Below the pieces are notes generated by a model that saw nothing but the letters and a program-made list of their open reading frames with translations, ran no database searches and was not told the DNA's origin. Of a DNA stretch of 64,000 bases, positions 9,780 to 21,881 are shown in pieces (the first letter of the stretch is position 1; every line of letters begins with the position of its first letter). Origin of the DNA: Rhodocollybia butyracea (Eukaryota > Basidiomycota > Agaricomycetes > Agaricales > Omphalotaceae); contig JADNRY010000164.1 of NCBI GenBank assembly GCA_015501585.1, forward strand, positions 1 to 64,000. Direction: 5' to 3'. The translations under genes and the position numbers were made by a program.

Positions 9780-10475
9780 CGTTATTGTCTACAGAAACAA
9801 ATCCTAATCTACTTTCCTCTTCCATCCATGTTCGCCTACACATTCACAACCACAGCCCCAGTCCCATCCCCAGCCTTACCCAACCTCAGTGTATCTACCT
9901 TCTTCATCAGCAAGCTCCATGACGTTTTCGCATACCGGCATATCTTCGTCGTGTTTGTTCCCTAACGAGCGAGGCAGCGGGAGCACATTCGATAGTGAGA
10001 CATATGAGTAGGAGTGTAGCAGCTGTAGCTGCACACGAGAAGGGAAAGAAACTGGGCACTGATATCAAGTAAGCTTCGGCGTAGATGACGTCTACGCCGC
10101 CGCCGCCGAGTCTCTTTCATCGTGCTACGATGACGACGCATCGATACCGTGGAAGGAGAGGGGGATACAACGCTGCATATTCCGCATTCTGCTTTAGCTT
10201 CTGAGCCAACTTGTACTGGTGCCGGTGCTTGTGCTGCGAGGATCCATACTATAAATATCAATATTATTCCACCGCCACCTGTTCCAAAATTGACTAGTGC
10301 CTCGGATCGGGAAGGTGAACAGGAACGAGCAGCTGGAAATGGGGCTGGAAATGGCAGTGGGGTAGTGCAGAGTGCGGAGATTATGGATATCCCGCCGGTT
10401 CCACTCCCAGCGTATCTCTCGCCGAGGGAGAAGAGGTCCAAGTTGATGTGAAGGGAACGGGATGGGACTCGGGAG
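9780..10475. repeat. Dispersed ~700-bp repeat, copy A
   Basis: Colinear with 29090-29790 over about 700 bases at moderate divergence. Shared landmarks include ACAAATCCTNATCT, CAGCAAGCTCCA, GGCAGCGGGAGCACATTCG, TGCACACGAGAAGGGAAA, TCTCTTTCATCGTG and TGCGAGGATCC. At the left end both copies can be read as the last codons of a plus-strand protein (LPNLSVST...SKLHDV..YRHIF, then a stop soon after). On the minus strand the same part gives low-complexity Ser/Arg-rich ORFs, which I treat as shadows. It may be a duplicated gene end plus downstream region. Confidence 0.7.
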
Positions 10476-11092
10476 GGTGAACGATGTCGATGAGGCCCCC
10501 AGTGAAAAAGTCCGTAGGGCTGGGCAGACTCCCAGTCAGTGAAATCGATTTCAACGATCCGACTAGATCTAACTGGCATGTGGCGAAATTACCCGCTACC
10601 CGTTGCCTCGCCGCTACTGCCTGTACTACATATGCTCTGTCGTTGAGGCGCTCATAAAGGCGCTCATAATTTATGAGCGCCTATCACAGAGTTCTCTCTC
10701 AAGTTTGATCCTAACGAGCACTTTTCCACTTGAACACAGAACAGCCGTCTGTATACAAACAGTGATCGGCGTACACCATCTCAGTCTCCCACTTCCGGCT
10801 CTACTGCGACATATATCTTCGGATTTCCGTTTTTCTCTCAGCTACCTTTTCGATGGTATCCTTTCCAGCAACGACTGTCGGGATATCAACGGTGTCGAGT
10901 CTCGCTTCCAAAGTCTTCTGCAAATCCGTAGAAGGACCCGCTGATAGCCGTCTTCTGTCAGAATCAACATTCGGGATACACCTAGTTCTCTGATTAACGA
11001 GTCACCAGCCCCTTCGTATCCTTCAACAGACGGAAGTACGGCATCCGTGGCAACCAGAAGTGACGATGCGATATAAGCTACTAGGGAACTAA
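10476..11092. other. Intergenic, no supported gene
   Basis: A plus-strand ORF at 10603-10944 lacks recognisable features and shows no clear splice continuation. A short palindrome-like CGCTCATAAAGG...ATGAGCGCC block sits at about 10650-10681. Nothing else seen. Confidence 0.4.
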
Positions 11093-12305
11093 TTACTTGA
11101 AAGTGACACTAGTGAAGGCCAGGGCAAGATAATAGGAAGCATAAAGGACAGCGAAAAGGTCCGGAAACGCTCTCAAATCACCACTGGCAGCAAGCAGTAA
11201 TAAAAAGAGGGAATATAAAGGCGTAACTGCGCAAAACGCAAATAAGTCATGATTTTGGATGATATCTCGTAAATAGACGTACCGGACACACAAAAGATGA
11301 GTTACAATGTTGGAGGCGGGCGAAAGAGGAGCGACAAACAATGGATGGAGACACCGCGATGGTGTGACTTGAAACGGTCGCTCCTCGTAGCATGGAATGA
11401 TGACGGGGCCCAAAGGACTGGGCGCGGATAGTATAGCGGGATTGAGGGCATTCATGTGAGGCGAAGGCTCGCAAAGATAGAAGGGACAATGCGAAGTGCT
11501 ACCGCGGTACGACAGCATAGACAAACGGATGACATCGATGATAATGACTTGAAGAACCACAATATCTCCGCAAAACTCGGACAGCAGTAAGCATTTCCGT
11601 GTATGAAAAAAGGAGACCCGAGTGAAAAAGAGGGCACAGAGCGAAGGGAAAATCGAAGTACCCTGGAGCCCAATGACTTGAATAAGGCTCGTAGCTTCTA
11701 GGTAGCGGCGATGAAACACGCATGGGATTAGCGAGGTAGAGAGTCTATGCGAGAGTTAACGTTCATTAACATTAGTACAGAGGAACCATAAATTGATACA
11801 GTAACGCATACCTTATACCACCACTGGCTTCCATTCCCTCCAACTTCATCATCATACTGCGCTCCTAAAGATTGCGAATGAACTGCTGAAGGAATGTAAT
11901 GATTACATTCCGAACCCACTCATCTCTAGGATTCAGCGCAAGGATGGCGATCGAAGCCAGCTGATACCATGACAGAAACATTCGGTGTTCCCCAGACGGC
12001 GCCATGAAATTCTGGAAAGTCGAATTCAGGATAAATGTAACCGTCAAAGCAAGGCTGAAGCATCGCAGAGCGTAGAGGCCAGCTGTCATGACAGAAGCAT
12101 AGGTGTCCCTCAAGGGCATGCTAGTGAAAATAGCGCTGCTGGAATAGCGCTTCTGGAGTGCGACACCATTCAGATGTCTGCCCGAGTTTGGATGATTGAA
12201 AAGGCATGAGATGCCCTCATGGTTGAACCAACTCACGGAGCATTGGTCCGCAAAAGGGCGAACTTGGCTTCGTCGTTCTTCTCGTTTTTTTTTCAGAATA
12301 GGCAA
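11093..12305 (-). CDS. Possible spliced membrane protein, unrecognised
   Basis: Minus-strand ORFs 11865-12305 and 11093-11719 are both rich in hydrophobic segments (for example LALTVTFIL and LYSLFLLLLAA). A plausible intron with GTATGC donor and CATAG acceptor lies at about 11744-11815. It would join a segment ending GNGSQWWYK to TLYLANPMRVSSPLP, but other frames are also open, so the exon chain is not resolved. I do not recognise a family. It could be a decayed membrane-protein gene or chance open frames in a hydrophobic-codon-rich region. Confidence 0.25.
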
Positions 12306-13024
12306 CGAGGGAATGGTGTTTTCTACACCAAAGGAAAAGACTATGAATACAGAGTGAGTGACGACTTTTTATCATGAGAACTTATGCTTACCTGGCCGCA
12401 TACGGAGGCGGCGAACATATGCCCGCCCACCCCGCATACGTCCTAGCCCCTGGTCCACCCTTGAACTCCGTCTCGAACGAATTTGTGAGAGCGAGGATGG
12501 CATTGGTAACTGCTCGGGCAGTAGCTCGTGAGGCTGACAACGCAGCACATAGATCTGAGTCGCTATCGTTGTCGGGTATATTCCTCTACAGCAGAATCGT
12601 TGCCTTCTGCTCCACCGCAGCCACTGGCCTCTGCTTCGTCTTTGGTTTCCCGGGTTACGTCGAATGTAATGGAGAGAGGGTCTCGGTATGCGCCTGAGCC
12701 GGCGCTGTATTCAATGATAGCATTGTTGTCATATAGCTCGACTTTTGAGGACTGCAATACGGGGTTGGTGAAGCTCCAAGGAGGATATGAGCTTGAAGTT
12801 ATAGGAAACGTGGGTGGACATACCGATAATCTGTTGTTTCCAGAAGTGGCCGGAAGTCAAACGAATGGGAACAGGTGACCGAAATGACTAAGGATTGACG
12901 GATGGAAGGAGCGAATAGACCTGGTTAAAAACGATGAGTTGTGGACAGAGGGTCAAATGAAGCAAGGTAGAGTCTATGGCGAAGGAGAATGACGGAAAGT
13001 GAACGGGATAGGGCACTCACATAT
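12306..13024. other. Stretch without a supported gene; holds a short dispersed repeat
   Basis: Short ORFs only. At 12398-12440 lies a motif GCATACGGAGGCGGCGAAC followed by ATATGCCCGCCCACCCC, which recurs at 55124-55159 and partly at 55266-55287. Confidence 0.4.
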
Positions 13025-13750
13025 ACAACCGTCCGGTAATTCAACACTCATCGAACCCTTCCTGCTTGACTTGGGGTAAGCTTGAGGAGAGCCGGCGTGA
13101 GCGAGCAACTTCAGGTTCTTGATGACATTCGTACTACCCAAAAACGGCGTCAGTAATAAAAGATGTAAACGAAAATAATGTACTCACTTGAACCTGTTCA
13201 CCCATCGCAAAACAGCTCAATATGTACCTTAACGCTCTTGTAGATTTCCTCGCGACCCCCTGATAATCCACACCAACTGCAGCAGGTCTCCGTCCTTCAG
13301 TCGGTATGGGCACGAATCTTGGCCGGCGGGTCCTAGACGGATGGGATTGAGAAAAGTACCAAAAGACGACTCGTCGCGTATGAAGAATTTCGGTGCAGCG
13401 GAACCTGGAGCTGATGATGTACCACTCGAGCTAGTGTCGATCCACATTTCTGCAGGAGCGCGACTGAAGACTTCGCTTGTAAAAGCGAATTTGATTGAAT
13501 TGGGATTGTTGTTATTGACTAACCCGCCATTCGGAAGAGTGTGTTACTGGTACGATCTGGGAAGCGGCCTTATTCGTAGATCTGGGTCGCCAACATGTGT
13601 ATCGCGAGTGGTAGCGTCGAATGCGTAGCGAGCGACATGATGCGAAATGAGAAATGAGGTGGAGATGGAAAGGGCCAGAGGTGAAGGAGAATGGAGTAGG
13701 TGGAGCGCAGCGGGATAAAGTTGGGATGAATGAGTACGGTGTGACACGGG
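13025..13750 (-). pseudogene. FHA-domain protein (Dma1-like), frameshifted
   Basis: The minus strand encodes a nearly complete FHA domain split among frames: an entry strand DTHVGDPDLRI then GRFPDRT; the central FTSEVFSRA-AEMWID; then FFIRDESSFGTFLNPIRLGP (FHA serine and asparagine loop); and KDGDLLQL followed, in shifted frames, by GVDYQG and EEIYKSVKVHIELF. These are the usual FHA strands with the expected S-R-A and G-T-F-L-N core. At least three one-base shifts are needed, two of them in G runs (plus-strand 13256-13260 and about 13273). An intron then leads to NLKLLAHAGSP...PDGCIC. Dma1-type FHA-RING ligases look like this N-terminally, but I cannot find the RING cysteines downstream, so that assignment is tentative. 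Confidence 0.65.
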
Positions 13751-14209
13751 ATGACGGGAAGCTGGTACTGGAGCTCAGAGGGTTGTTAGTGGCCACAGCT
13801 CCTGCGGAACACTATCGTCTAAGCATTGATGGAAATCCAAGGCCAGCCGAGTTAGCTGGGTCCGGTTTAATGGTTGCGGAAACAGTTCACAGCACCTCCC
13901 GAAGATCTTTCTCGCGGAAGTGGTAGAGGTTGGCCGAGTCCGTATGATGATGGTGATATCTCTTGATGAAGAGGGTCACTTGAAGGGTTGGATGTGGAAG
14001 CGTTTCTTGGTCGTCCGCTGAGAAACGAGCCGGGAATTGTTGAGCGTAGGGGAGAAGATTCCGTTCCGTTGTGTCCATGATTCTAGCTAGATAATTAGAA
14101 CCGTCAATTTTTTCAATCAGATAAATTCGTACCTGCGTCCTATCCAAGTTCTAACCCAGATAAAATATCGTTACCTTTTAAATTCTGGTCCCGCCGTAAA
14201 GAGTTAATA

Positions 14210-15897
14210 ATGTTTGACGACCTGAAGCTTCAAGTCTCGGGTTCTCTAGGAAGTAATCGGTGTAATTCTGACCCATATACTAATGTATCAGGCAAAACGT
14301 CGTTAAGTCTCTCAGGAAAACGCACGATTTCGTTTCCAGCGGCAGATAATAGCGAGAAAACTGGCGAAAATTCAAAAAGGCTCGATTTCTGTTATGAAAG
14401 GCAGAGTGTTGTTGTTGTGGATAGTGATTTGCGGTTTTCGTCCGGAACGATATGATGGTGGAGGATGAAGCGAAAAAAGCTTGAGCCTCGGGCCGGTGTC
14501 AGGTGTATTACGCATTGTCAACACGTTGAAACTTGCAAGTAAAGCCATGGCTCTGACACTGGCTAAAGGACTACGTTTCCTCTATCTTCGAGTCCTGACC
14601 GTTATGAATCTGGATTATCTCCCGACGCCAACTAAATCTCCGTGCTCTTTTATATTCTTTCCCGTCACTGACGAGAATCGGCATGAACAAAAAGCTCTAT
14701 TGGCTTCCAGGTCCCCGTTCAAAATACGCGATTCACGCGACGTCCAGGAATCACTTGTGGAGCTTGGAGACCCCTGCGATCATCTTGTAATCACACAAGT
14801 CCGATACTTCCAGAGAGATGTCGCACCGCTTCATGAATTCATGGTGGTCGACTTCAAGGATATTCTGCGGACAGATGCCAACGTCAATAACTACATTCTC
14901 CTTGAGAGATGGGGCTCTAACTTTCAAGCACCTAACGGTGCCCGGAATAAAGTTGAAGAACATGAGCTTGCTGAAGCTGACGAAACCGGGTAAGCCAACC
15001 AAATCCCAAGCCGTTGTCCTTGAATTTCCTACGCTAACCTAGTTCCGCAAACAGCCTCATATGTCCCGTATCACTCGCTCAAAGCTCTTCCTCTGTATCG
15101 CTTAACCTCAGCTCTCATTCATCCCACTCCTCCTCCGTGGCAAACGACCGGTTCATTATTTCTTTCCGTCGTAAGTTAGCAGACGTAGATATATTGGAGC
15201 CTTCGGGGTATACACGTCTGGCTACTCTTACACCTCCATCTTCTTCCTCATTTACTATGGCAAAATTAGCGGTTTTGACAGCATGTGTGACTGAGGACAT
15301 GCCCGTCTACAACACACTTGAATCGCAGTGCTTCTATTTTGGGAGGGTTATATGGGAAGTTATGAGGATGGAAATGGGCACTCCTTTGGATGCCATCGTT
15401 GCCCCTAACGATCTTGGACGTATGAAAATTGATCCTTTACATTGGGGGAGTCATTTTGTGAAGAGTAGAATGGCGGACAAGGTAAACAGTGTGAAAAGTC
15501 GCCATGGTGCTACGGCCATGAAAGCCAAGTTTGATGACGCTTGGCTTCTGTTTGACAAGAAAGTCCGGAAACGAGTTGTGGTAAGTTTTCACGCGTTAAA
15601 TGGCAAGTCTGATAACGTTGCTTTTAGGCACTCCAAAAACCAATTTTGGAACTGGAGGAGGAACGACAGCGGCGACAACAATCGGAGGCTCGTGTCTTAG
15701 AGGAACGACAGCGAGCCCAGGCTCGTATCTTAGAAGAACGACAGCGAGCCCAGGCTCGTATCTTAGAAGAACAACAACGATCGGAGGCTCTTATCATACA
15801 ACAGAAGCTGGAGGGGAAGCGGCGGGAGGAAGCCCTCATCCTTGAAGTGCGACGCTTAAAAGCGCAACTTGCGGATGCAAGTGCTTCACGGGTTTGA
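14210..15897 (+). CDS. Hypothetical agaricomycete protein with C-terminal coiled coil
   Basis: Well-supported exons are about 14481-14989, 15055-15580 and 15628-15897, with matching phases and canonical splice sites. An ORF at 14210-14455 may supply an upstream exon. The middle contains conserved-looking blocks: RDVAPLHEFMVVDFKDILR, NYILLERWGSN, and after a serine-rich stretch TACVTEDMPVYNTLESQCFY, then FGRVIWEVM. The last exon is a long charged coiled coil built partly from an 11-residue repeat (EERQRAQARIL) encoded by an exact-looking 33-base tandem unit at 15703-15768. I recognise the pattern as a lineage-specific family but know of no function. No signal peptide or membrane helix is evident. 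The frame is intact across all three exons. Confidence 0.7.
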
Positions 15898-16088
15898 GGC
15901 TTGTAAAGGTATTGAGTCTTCTAATACCTGTTCGAGGCTCAGCTATCGAAAATGTTACCATCCATATGTAAAGTCAGCATTTGTACTATCAATAAACATG
16001 TTGTGGACCACTAAGCCTTCGAAGATATTAGAGCATTAAAATCATAAGTACAGAAAGTATATAGTTATAAAAAATGTTAGTACCGTAA
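15898..16088. other. Convergent intergenic spacer
   Basis: About 190 AT-rich bases lie between the ends of two convergent genes. It holds an AATAAA-like signal after the plus-strand gene (around 15990). Confidence 0.4.
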
Positions 16089-17563
16089 TTAATCTACGAG
16101 TGTACATAATTCCTCTACCGTAGAAAACATAGCCATCCGACGTTCAATTGCAGTAGCTTTTGCCGCCATCATCGCTTCATACCCTTCCGGGTCTTCCTCC
16201 GCAAACTTGGCCTCCGTACGACACCCATTTTCAACCCAACGGAAAATTGCTCCAGCTGAGAACTGAGTGAAGGAGCTGCGTCGATCGTCGGCGTGAACAA
16301 GGGTGTTGGAATGCGTGATAACAGCGGAAGGAAGGAGAATTGTTGCCGCGTGAGGAAAATCGATAACCAATTTCAGCTCCCACAAAATGAGCTGAGTGCT
16401 ACGTCTCGCGTTAAACCGACCAGGGCTGTGATAGCACACCAACCAAATGCCCAATTGAGCTGATCCCGGTGCTTGAACGTCCAGACGTTCGACCCAAAGT
16501 TGAATCCAGCGCCGAGGAAGACACTTCCCACAAAGTTGGACAGATTCGCATCTTCTGGCTGAGCACGCCGTTGACATGCTCGTATTCTGCATATACACGA
16601 GGGGCCCATAGCTGGAAAGCACCTATAAAAGAGTTAGTCAAGAATAATATACAGTAGAACCAAAATATACGTACGGCTTTGATACAAGGCCATTCGTTGG
16701 AATAGTTTGGCATCGAGTAGCTCCTGAATGAGCGGCCTCTTGGCCTTTGGATTCATAAACACGGGAGACCGGTTACCCATCCCATCGTTGTACCGCAGTG
16801 ATAAGCAGAAAAGTTGCCACGTCTCTGAGGCTCAGGTGCGGACGATCCAATACAGTAGGCATGACCTCGAGTCTCCATCAAGTCATATCCACTCATGAGG
16901 TCGTCCGAGTACGATGGGTCTTCTGGTTGGCCGGCGAGAACAGCCACGATACGGCCCAGGCGATCGATAACCGGTGTAGGCGTCCTAGAAAGCAATGTTA
17001 ATAACAGAGCGAAAAGGAAAACAATAAAACACACCTTCCATCCCATTTCACATGCTCAAAGCCTTGAGCGAGGAGGTCTGCGAGTTGATAGAAGTTCCGT
17101 CGTTCTTCAACTGTCCCCAGCTGCTTCTTCGTGCCTGGTTTCCCGGTGTGAGCTCCCCGACAGGCGTCAAACGTCTCGGCATTCCGGTCTGTCTCAACAG
17201 CAGTGCCATGGGAGAGGACTTGGCGCAAGGCGTTTCGATGGCTACTTGTACGATCCGAAGCCTTTGCAAGTCGACGTTTGGTGGCGCGCATTTGGTGCTT
17301 GTGCGACTGCGCTGGGTTCGATGCCGTGTCCAACGAACCAGAGGGCGGGAGAGGAATACGTGGTGTATCGGAGTCAGAAGCTTCCTCCATGGTGACTGAG
17401 CAGTGTTTGCGCTTTGTTCCGACAGCTGAGAAGGTCGCTCCAACAGGGCAGGGTGAGGGAGATTCCAAAGGAGCGTACTCGATAAAGTCTGCCCCGAGGT
17501 CGTCCTCCTCGAGTGCCGCGTTCCGGTGGTCCTCCAATGCCTGTTCTACTGCTTTCTGAAAGT
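16089..17563 (-). pseudogene. 2OG-Fe(II) dioxygenase-like protein (TET/JBP type), frameshifted
   Basis: An upstream exon ending near 17003 carries an acidic/basic N-terminal region and RRNFYQLADLLAQGFEHV. Further parts read MNPKAKRPLIQELL, LWAPRVYAEYEHVN and AGFNFGSNVWTFKHRDQLNW. The HRD triad (codons at 16463-16471) would supply the H-x-D iron ligands. After a frame change come LILWELKLVIDFPHAAT, ILLPSAVITHSNT (distal His, codon 16311-16313), RRSSFTQFSAG and FRWVENG, then a stop at 16089. This order is the double-stranded beta-helix of a large agaricomycete family related to TET/JBP oxygenases, enzymes that act on DNA bases. At least two one-base shifts interrupt it, one in a G run near 16417-16423. 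Metal ligands are retained, but as it stands the gene cannot give the full protein. The substrate is unknown. Confidence 0.6.
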
Positions 17564-19756
17564 GGAAAACCGGGTTTAAGAACCTTGGATCTGCAATCCG
17601 GTGTGCAATGGAGTCTTGCCGACGTGCTGGAAAAAAAATTGGGTTATCAAAAGCATGAATCCGAGCCTAGACCGAAACGTACAGTTCGTAAAAAAAAAAT
17701 AGGGCATGTTACCAGGGGTTAAAGTTCTGTAAAGGACGGTCAGTAAAAGGAACTAAAGGTAGGTGCAATTCCTTGCCCGCAGACCCGAAACAGAAGCCGA
17801 GAGCAACCAAGACCACACCCTTGGGCTAGAACGTGGACCCAGCAACTTAAGGATTCTGTTCTTCGCCGTAGGTAGAAAATAAGGCAAAATAGACTTACAA
17901 AAACCGAATATCTGAAGGGCGAGCTGTGGTACCTGGTTAGGAATTCAGCGATTGAAGCTGGAAGGTGTGCCTGCCCCCTAAACTCGAAATACTGCCACAA
18001 CTTCAGCCCAGATAACACCCTTGGGGTAGAACGTAACTAAGCGTCTGAAGAAGCAGTTTTCCGAGTCTGAGGGGAAAAGGGACAGGATAGACGACTTACG
18101 TGCGGTATGGCCTTAGGTTCAGCTCCTGATCTTCCTAAAGCAGACGACAAGGCAGCCAAAGAGCAAGAGGATGGAAAGAGAAGCTAGGGGAGAAACGATA
18201 TCAGATGGAATTTGGGGAGGTGGGGTAGAAACGTACCGTTGACCCCGGAGTAGGAGAGCGGCGTAGGGCGAAAGACCTCTGCTGGAAGGGGTCAAGAGTT
18301 AACGGCTGTAATAGGTAAGGATAGATAGGTGACATACCAGATGCTGTAGAACCGCACGCGTCTGCTGTTGCGATAAGTGGTCGCGTTAGAAAAAACGGAA
18401 ATACAGGTTTCTTAACAAAGACGAACAGTTGCAATTGGTGAAGGAGGTGCAGTGGCCTGTTGTACACCTAAAAGTTAAGACAAGCGAGCTAGCCTCTGCA
18501 AGGAATAGTAACACACCCGTAGCCTGCAGGCTGAGCGACAGTAAATGGTGAAGAGATGGAGGCGTGGCGGTTCCTGGGCAGCTGCAGGCGAACTTGGACG
18601 ACGGTTGCACCTGGACGCGTCTGATTTACCCTACGGTGTCCCAGGAGATTTTCTGTTGTTTTCTGAAGGAGTTGCCAGCAATCTAGTGTAAACTATTAGA
18701 GTAGAAGCCAAAGCGGAAAGTCAGACCTACTAGTCAAACAGGCCTGCAACTCTTGAGGGATTTGGTGGTGGTGGTAGAATGTCAAGTTACCAAAGCAACG
18801 AAAGTTACGAAACGTTTGGAACTCACGTGCACGCGTCCACCATATGACCGGCGCTAAATCGCCAGGAACGTCTCAATTCTACTCAAGACCTCATTGTACG
18901 CGACAGGCCAAAATATGAATGATCTTTTGATTTCAAGGCTGAATAAGTACCCTTTTGCAAGAATATCTTGTAACCTATCATATTAGTGATTTATTTAGCT
19001 GTCGCTGTTAGCCCGGCAAACGGGGTGGGCAATATCCTCGAATCCCTCAATCTAACCTTGCACGACCTGCACCTATCGACAAGAATATTTCAGTAGCAGA
19101 ATTAAATTGGATAATCCGACCATATGGGACGACGAATGAGTGCGATTTCCAAGTCGTTGGCACGTTGGCTTTTTATATAACTCTTGCATCTAGGTGTCGA
19201 TTAGTGGAGTCCCCGGAGAGAACAGGAATTTGTATATAAAGGGCTAGCTTGAGGCAGCAGTACACAGAAACTGTAAGATTGTGAAGCCGAGAGCCATTGC
19301 TGTAAAAACTCGACCACAATAAGCTCCCAGCCGTTTAAGGATACGGGGCATTCCTCAACCGTTTACAAACACCCTTGTATTACAGCAAAGGTCTGGTTTT
19401 TTAAAAGAAAGAGCGTAGAAAGAAAAAAGGAAAAACCTACTCTACGATAATGTTACGATTTCGGAACCTTTTATAGGCTTCCCTCACAAGCAAGTAATAG
19501 CAAATTATACATTCATATAATAGCAAGTACAACATGCTTCATTTCGTATCTATGATTTACACATTACGGACATCTGCTAATGGAAAGGCGGCGTACAGGA
19601 ACGCGATAAAGAACATTAAAAGTCATCAGAGCAAGGCATTTAAGCGAACAGAACTCGTATAGAAAGCGATACAGAACTTCAAGCATGCAAGGGAGCGTGA
19701 ATATATGTATAAGCGAGCAGAGAAAGTGCAAAGTATGGGTTGAATGTAAGCAAAGA
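17564..19756. other. Gene-poor stretch
   Basis: Short ORFs only. A diverged direct duplication with exact 200-bp spacing is seen at 17811-17836 and 18011-18036 (ACACCCTTGGG-TAGAACGT). A TATA-like element (TATATAAAGGG) occurs near 19232 without a clear gene behind it. No gene supported. Confidence 0.45.
17811..18036. repeat. Diverged 200-bp direct duplication
   Basis: The block ACACCCTTGGG(C/G)TAGAACGT recurs exactly 200 bp later. Flanking sequence is only weakly alike, so the duplication is old or partial. Confidence 0.45.
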
Positions 19757-21694
19757 CTAGGCGTGCTGAGCAACGCTAAAGAGGGGAGGATCGTTCTCGA
19801 TGTCTACACAGGAGAGTAAGCAAAGCAAAAAGAATGAGATTTGAACTACTCACCGTCAAATTCCATAGGGCCTTGAGGAAGCAACTTGGCTTCATGCATC
19901 TCCAGGAAGGCCCCCACGACGACGAAGTAATTGACAAGGGGCGTAAAGCCATTCGATGAAGGCGTTGCCAACCAGCGTGCCCAGTCCGTTGTGGACACAA
20001 ATTTATTTGCAATTGTGGCGTCTCCAAGCCACTTGAAAATGGCTCTACGGAGAGGAGAGCATCGGAAGACCATGTAAACAAGACCTCGATAAAGGTCCTG
20101 ATACTTCTCTCGACCGTCACAGTGATAGCCTTTCACGATCTTCGCGACAGGATGATTGAACGTTGGCTCCCATTCCTTGGAAAAAGGGCAGTAGCAGAAA
20201 ACGCACGTGTTGGGGGGCGTCATCATAACTTGCCGGAAATGGACATAGTAGTTGGTGTACTCGCCGGACATTGGCAAAACGTACGGGAATAAGGGTGAAA
20301 AAGGGTCCAGCAACAATACCATAGAGCACTACAAAAGTAGGTTGAACCTGTTTTTGAGCATTAGTAACGATTTTTGTATTTTAGAATGAATTAGGAACAT
20401 ACCTCCCAACACGACTTGCAAGCAGGACTGACTCTACCCAAAACCGAGGAAGCACATAAGATGGAGAGATAATATTGGTTGAGAGCAGAGCCAGAATTCG
20501 CCAGTTCGGCGGAAAGCCCCACATAGAAGAACGGATTCCAGATGGAGAAAACGCTGAACCAGGATCCGAGGGCGAGCAAGAGGTAACATGGGTCTTTAGG
20601 GTTAGGGGCGACTTGGGGAGAAGGCTGCTGGCTCGTCGACTTTGTCCGGCGCAAAGACAGTCGGGGAAACACGGAAAATGCAGCACGGTCACGAGGAACT
20701 GCAATACGGCGAACAGGAGAGTTGGGCGAAGGTGGAGCGTCGACACGATGAATAGGGGAGCGTTTCGGTGGCGATAGTGGAGGAGAGGGAAGCCCATCAC
20801 GACCTGTGGACGGAGGAGAAGAACCCAAGCCCCGAACTAAATCCGGTACCATCTTGAAAAAATCCAAGATTTCCGAGGACGTGACCCCCTTGCCAGGTTG
20901 TCGGCTCCGGACATAGGTGTTGAATGCCATCGGGAGGGTAGCGAGATCAACCACAACAAGGCTAGATGGCTTGAAATGGGCCTAAGGAGGTTCGTCAGTA
21001 AAAAAAACACGACGATCGGAGGAATAGGTACTTGCCACAGTTCCAGGTTGAACAGGGTCCTAAAAGAACATCACTATAAGTCAGTCTGAAATCCGCAAAC
21101 AAAAATGGCTTACCGGAGTTGGAGGAGGAGGTGGAAGTTGCAGCTACGTTAGGATGTATTAGCGATGTAAACAGCGAGGAAACGAAATGCTTACAGGTTC
21201 TTCGGACCTTTGCCTTGGTTCCCGGTCCAAAAAGTCGAGCGGATAAAGAGGACATCCGGCGACCTCTCGATAGTACTATCAAAAGGTTTAATCGTAATAA
21301 AAAAACAATTTTCAAGATGACATACCAATGGTATGACCTTGTGATCATCCTGGATATGTATAAAAGTTTCAAAGGTCCAGCAGAGAATTTGCACGACGCG
21401 ATCCGTCCAAACGGACAACTAAAAGCCTTTTGATTGTTCATAAGTCGGACACGGGAGTGTTTGAGCTAAAACGCGGTTAAGAAAAATTAGAAAAGACTAG
21501 AAGAACACGTACCAGCTGTATCCACATAAAAATTCAAAGATACCGCGTCCTTGTGGGCTTGCCGGATATGCGTGGACAGCTGTTTCTTGTCGAGCAGATC
21601 GCGGCAAAAAGGACACCTTAAAGCACAAGTTTTAAGAAAAGAAAGAGAGAGAGACAAGGAGGACTTACTTTACGATGTCTTGATCATCAGCCAT
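19757..21694 (-). CDS. C2H2-like zinc-finger protein with membrane segment, multi-exon
   Basis: The start is MADDQDIVK, spliced to CPFCRDLLDKKQLSTHIRQA-H, a clear C-x2-C...H-x4-H finger. A second, less certain finger follows (SCPFGRIASC...HIQDDH), needing one frame change. A proline/serine-rich middle (about 20640-20800) precedes a strongly hydrophobic stretch reading LGSWFSVFSIWNPFFYVGLS and YYLSILCASSVLGRV. That stretch resembles helices of a monocarboxylate-type MFS transporter. A conserved-looking region follows (TCVFCYCPFSKEWEPTFNHP, YQDLYRGLVYMVFRC, TDWARWLATPSSNGFTPLVN). A last small exon ends DIENDPPLFSVAQHA before TAG at 19757-19759. I do not recognise the whole. It may be one gene or a fusion with a transporter fragment, and exon limits in the middle are uncertain. 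Confidence 0.5.
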
Positions 21695-21881
21695 AATCTT
21701 AAGAATAAATACCGTATTATAGGCGTAATACAGGAGGAGGTATAAAAGGGAGAGATGAAGTGGATAAGCGCGCAAAGACATCTGTTTTCACACCGTGTTT
21801 AGGGCAGGCCAGTTGGCGCTTGTCTGATGCCATTGTAAGTTGGACTACAAAGTGCTACTACTACTATACAGCGTGTATACG

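Noticed and set aside
9962..10579. 205-codon minus-strand ORF
   Set aside because: Ser/Arg/Pro-rich low complexity in a diverged repeat; the other copy does not keep the same frame, so it is probably a shadow.
20589..20605. TTTAGGGTTAGGGG telomere-like run
   Set aside because: Lies inside the coding sequence of the zinc-finger gene (encodes APNPKD) and is too short to be a telomeric remnant.
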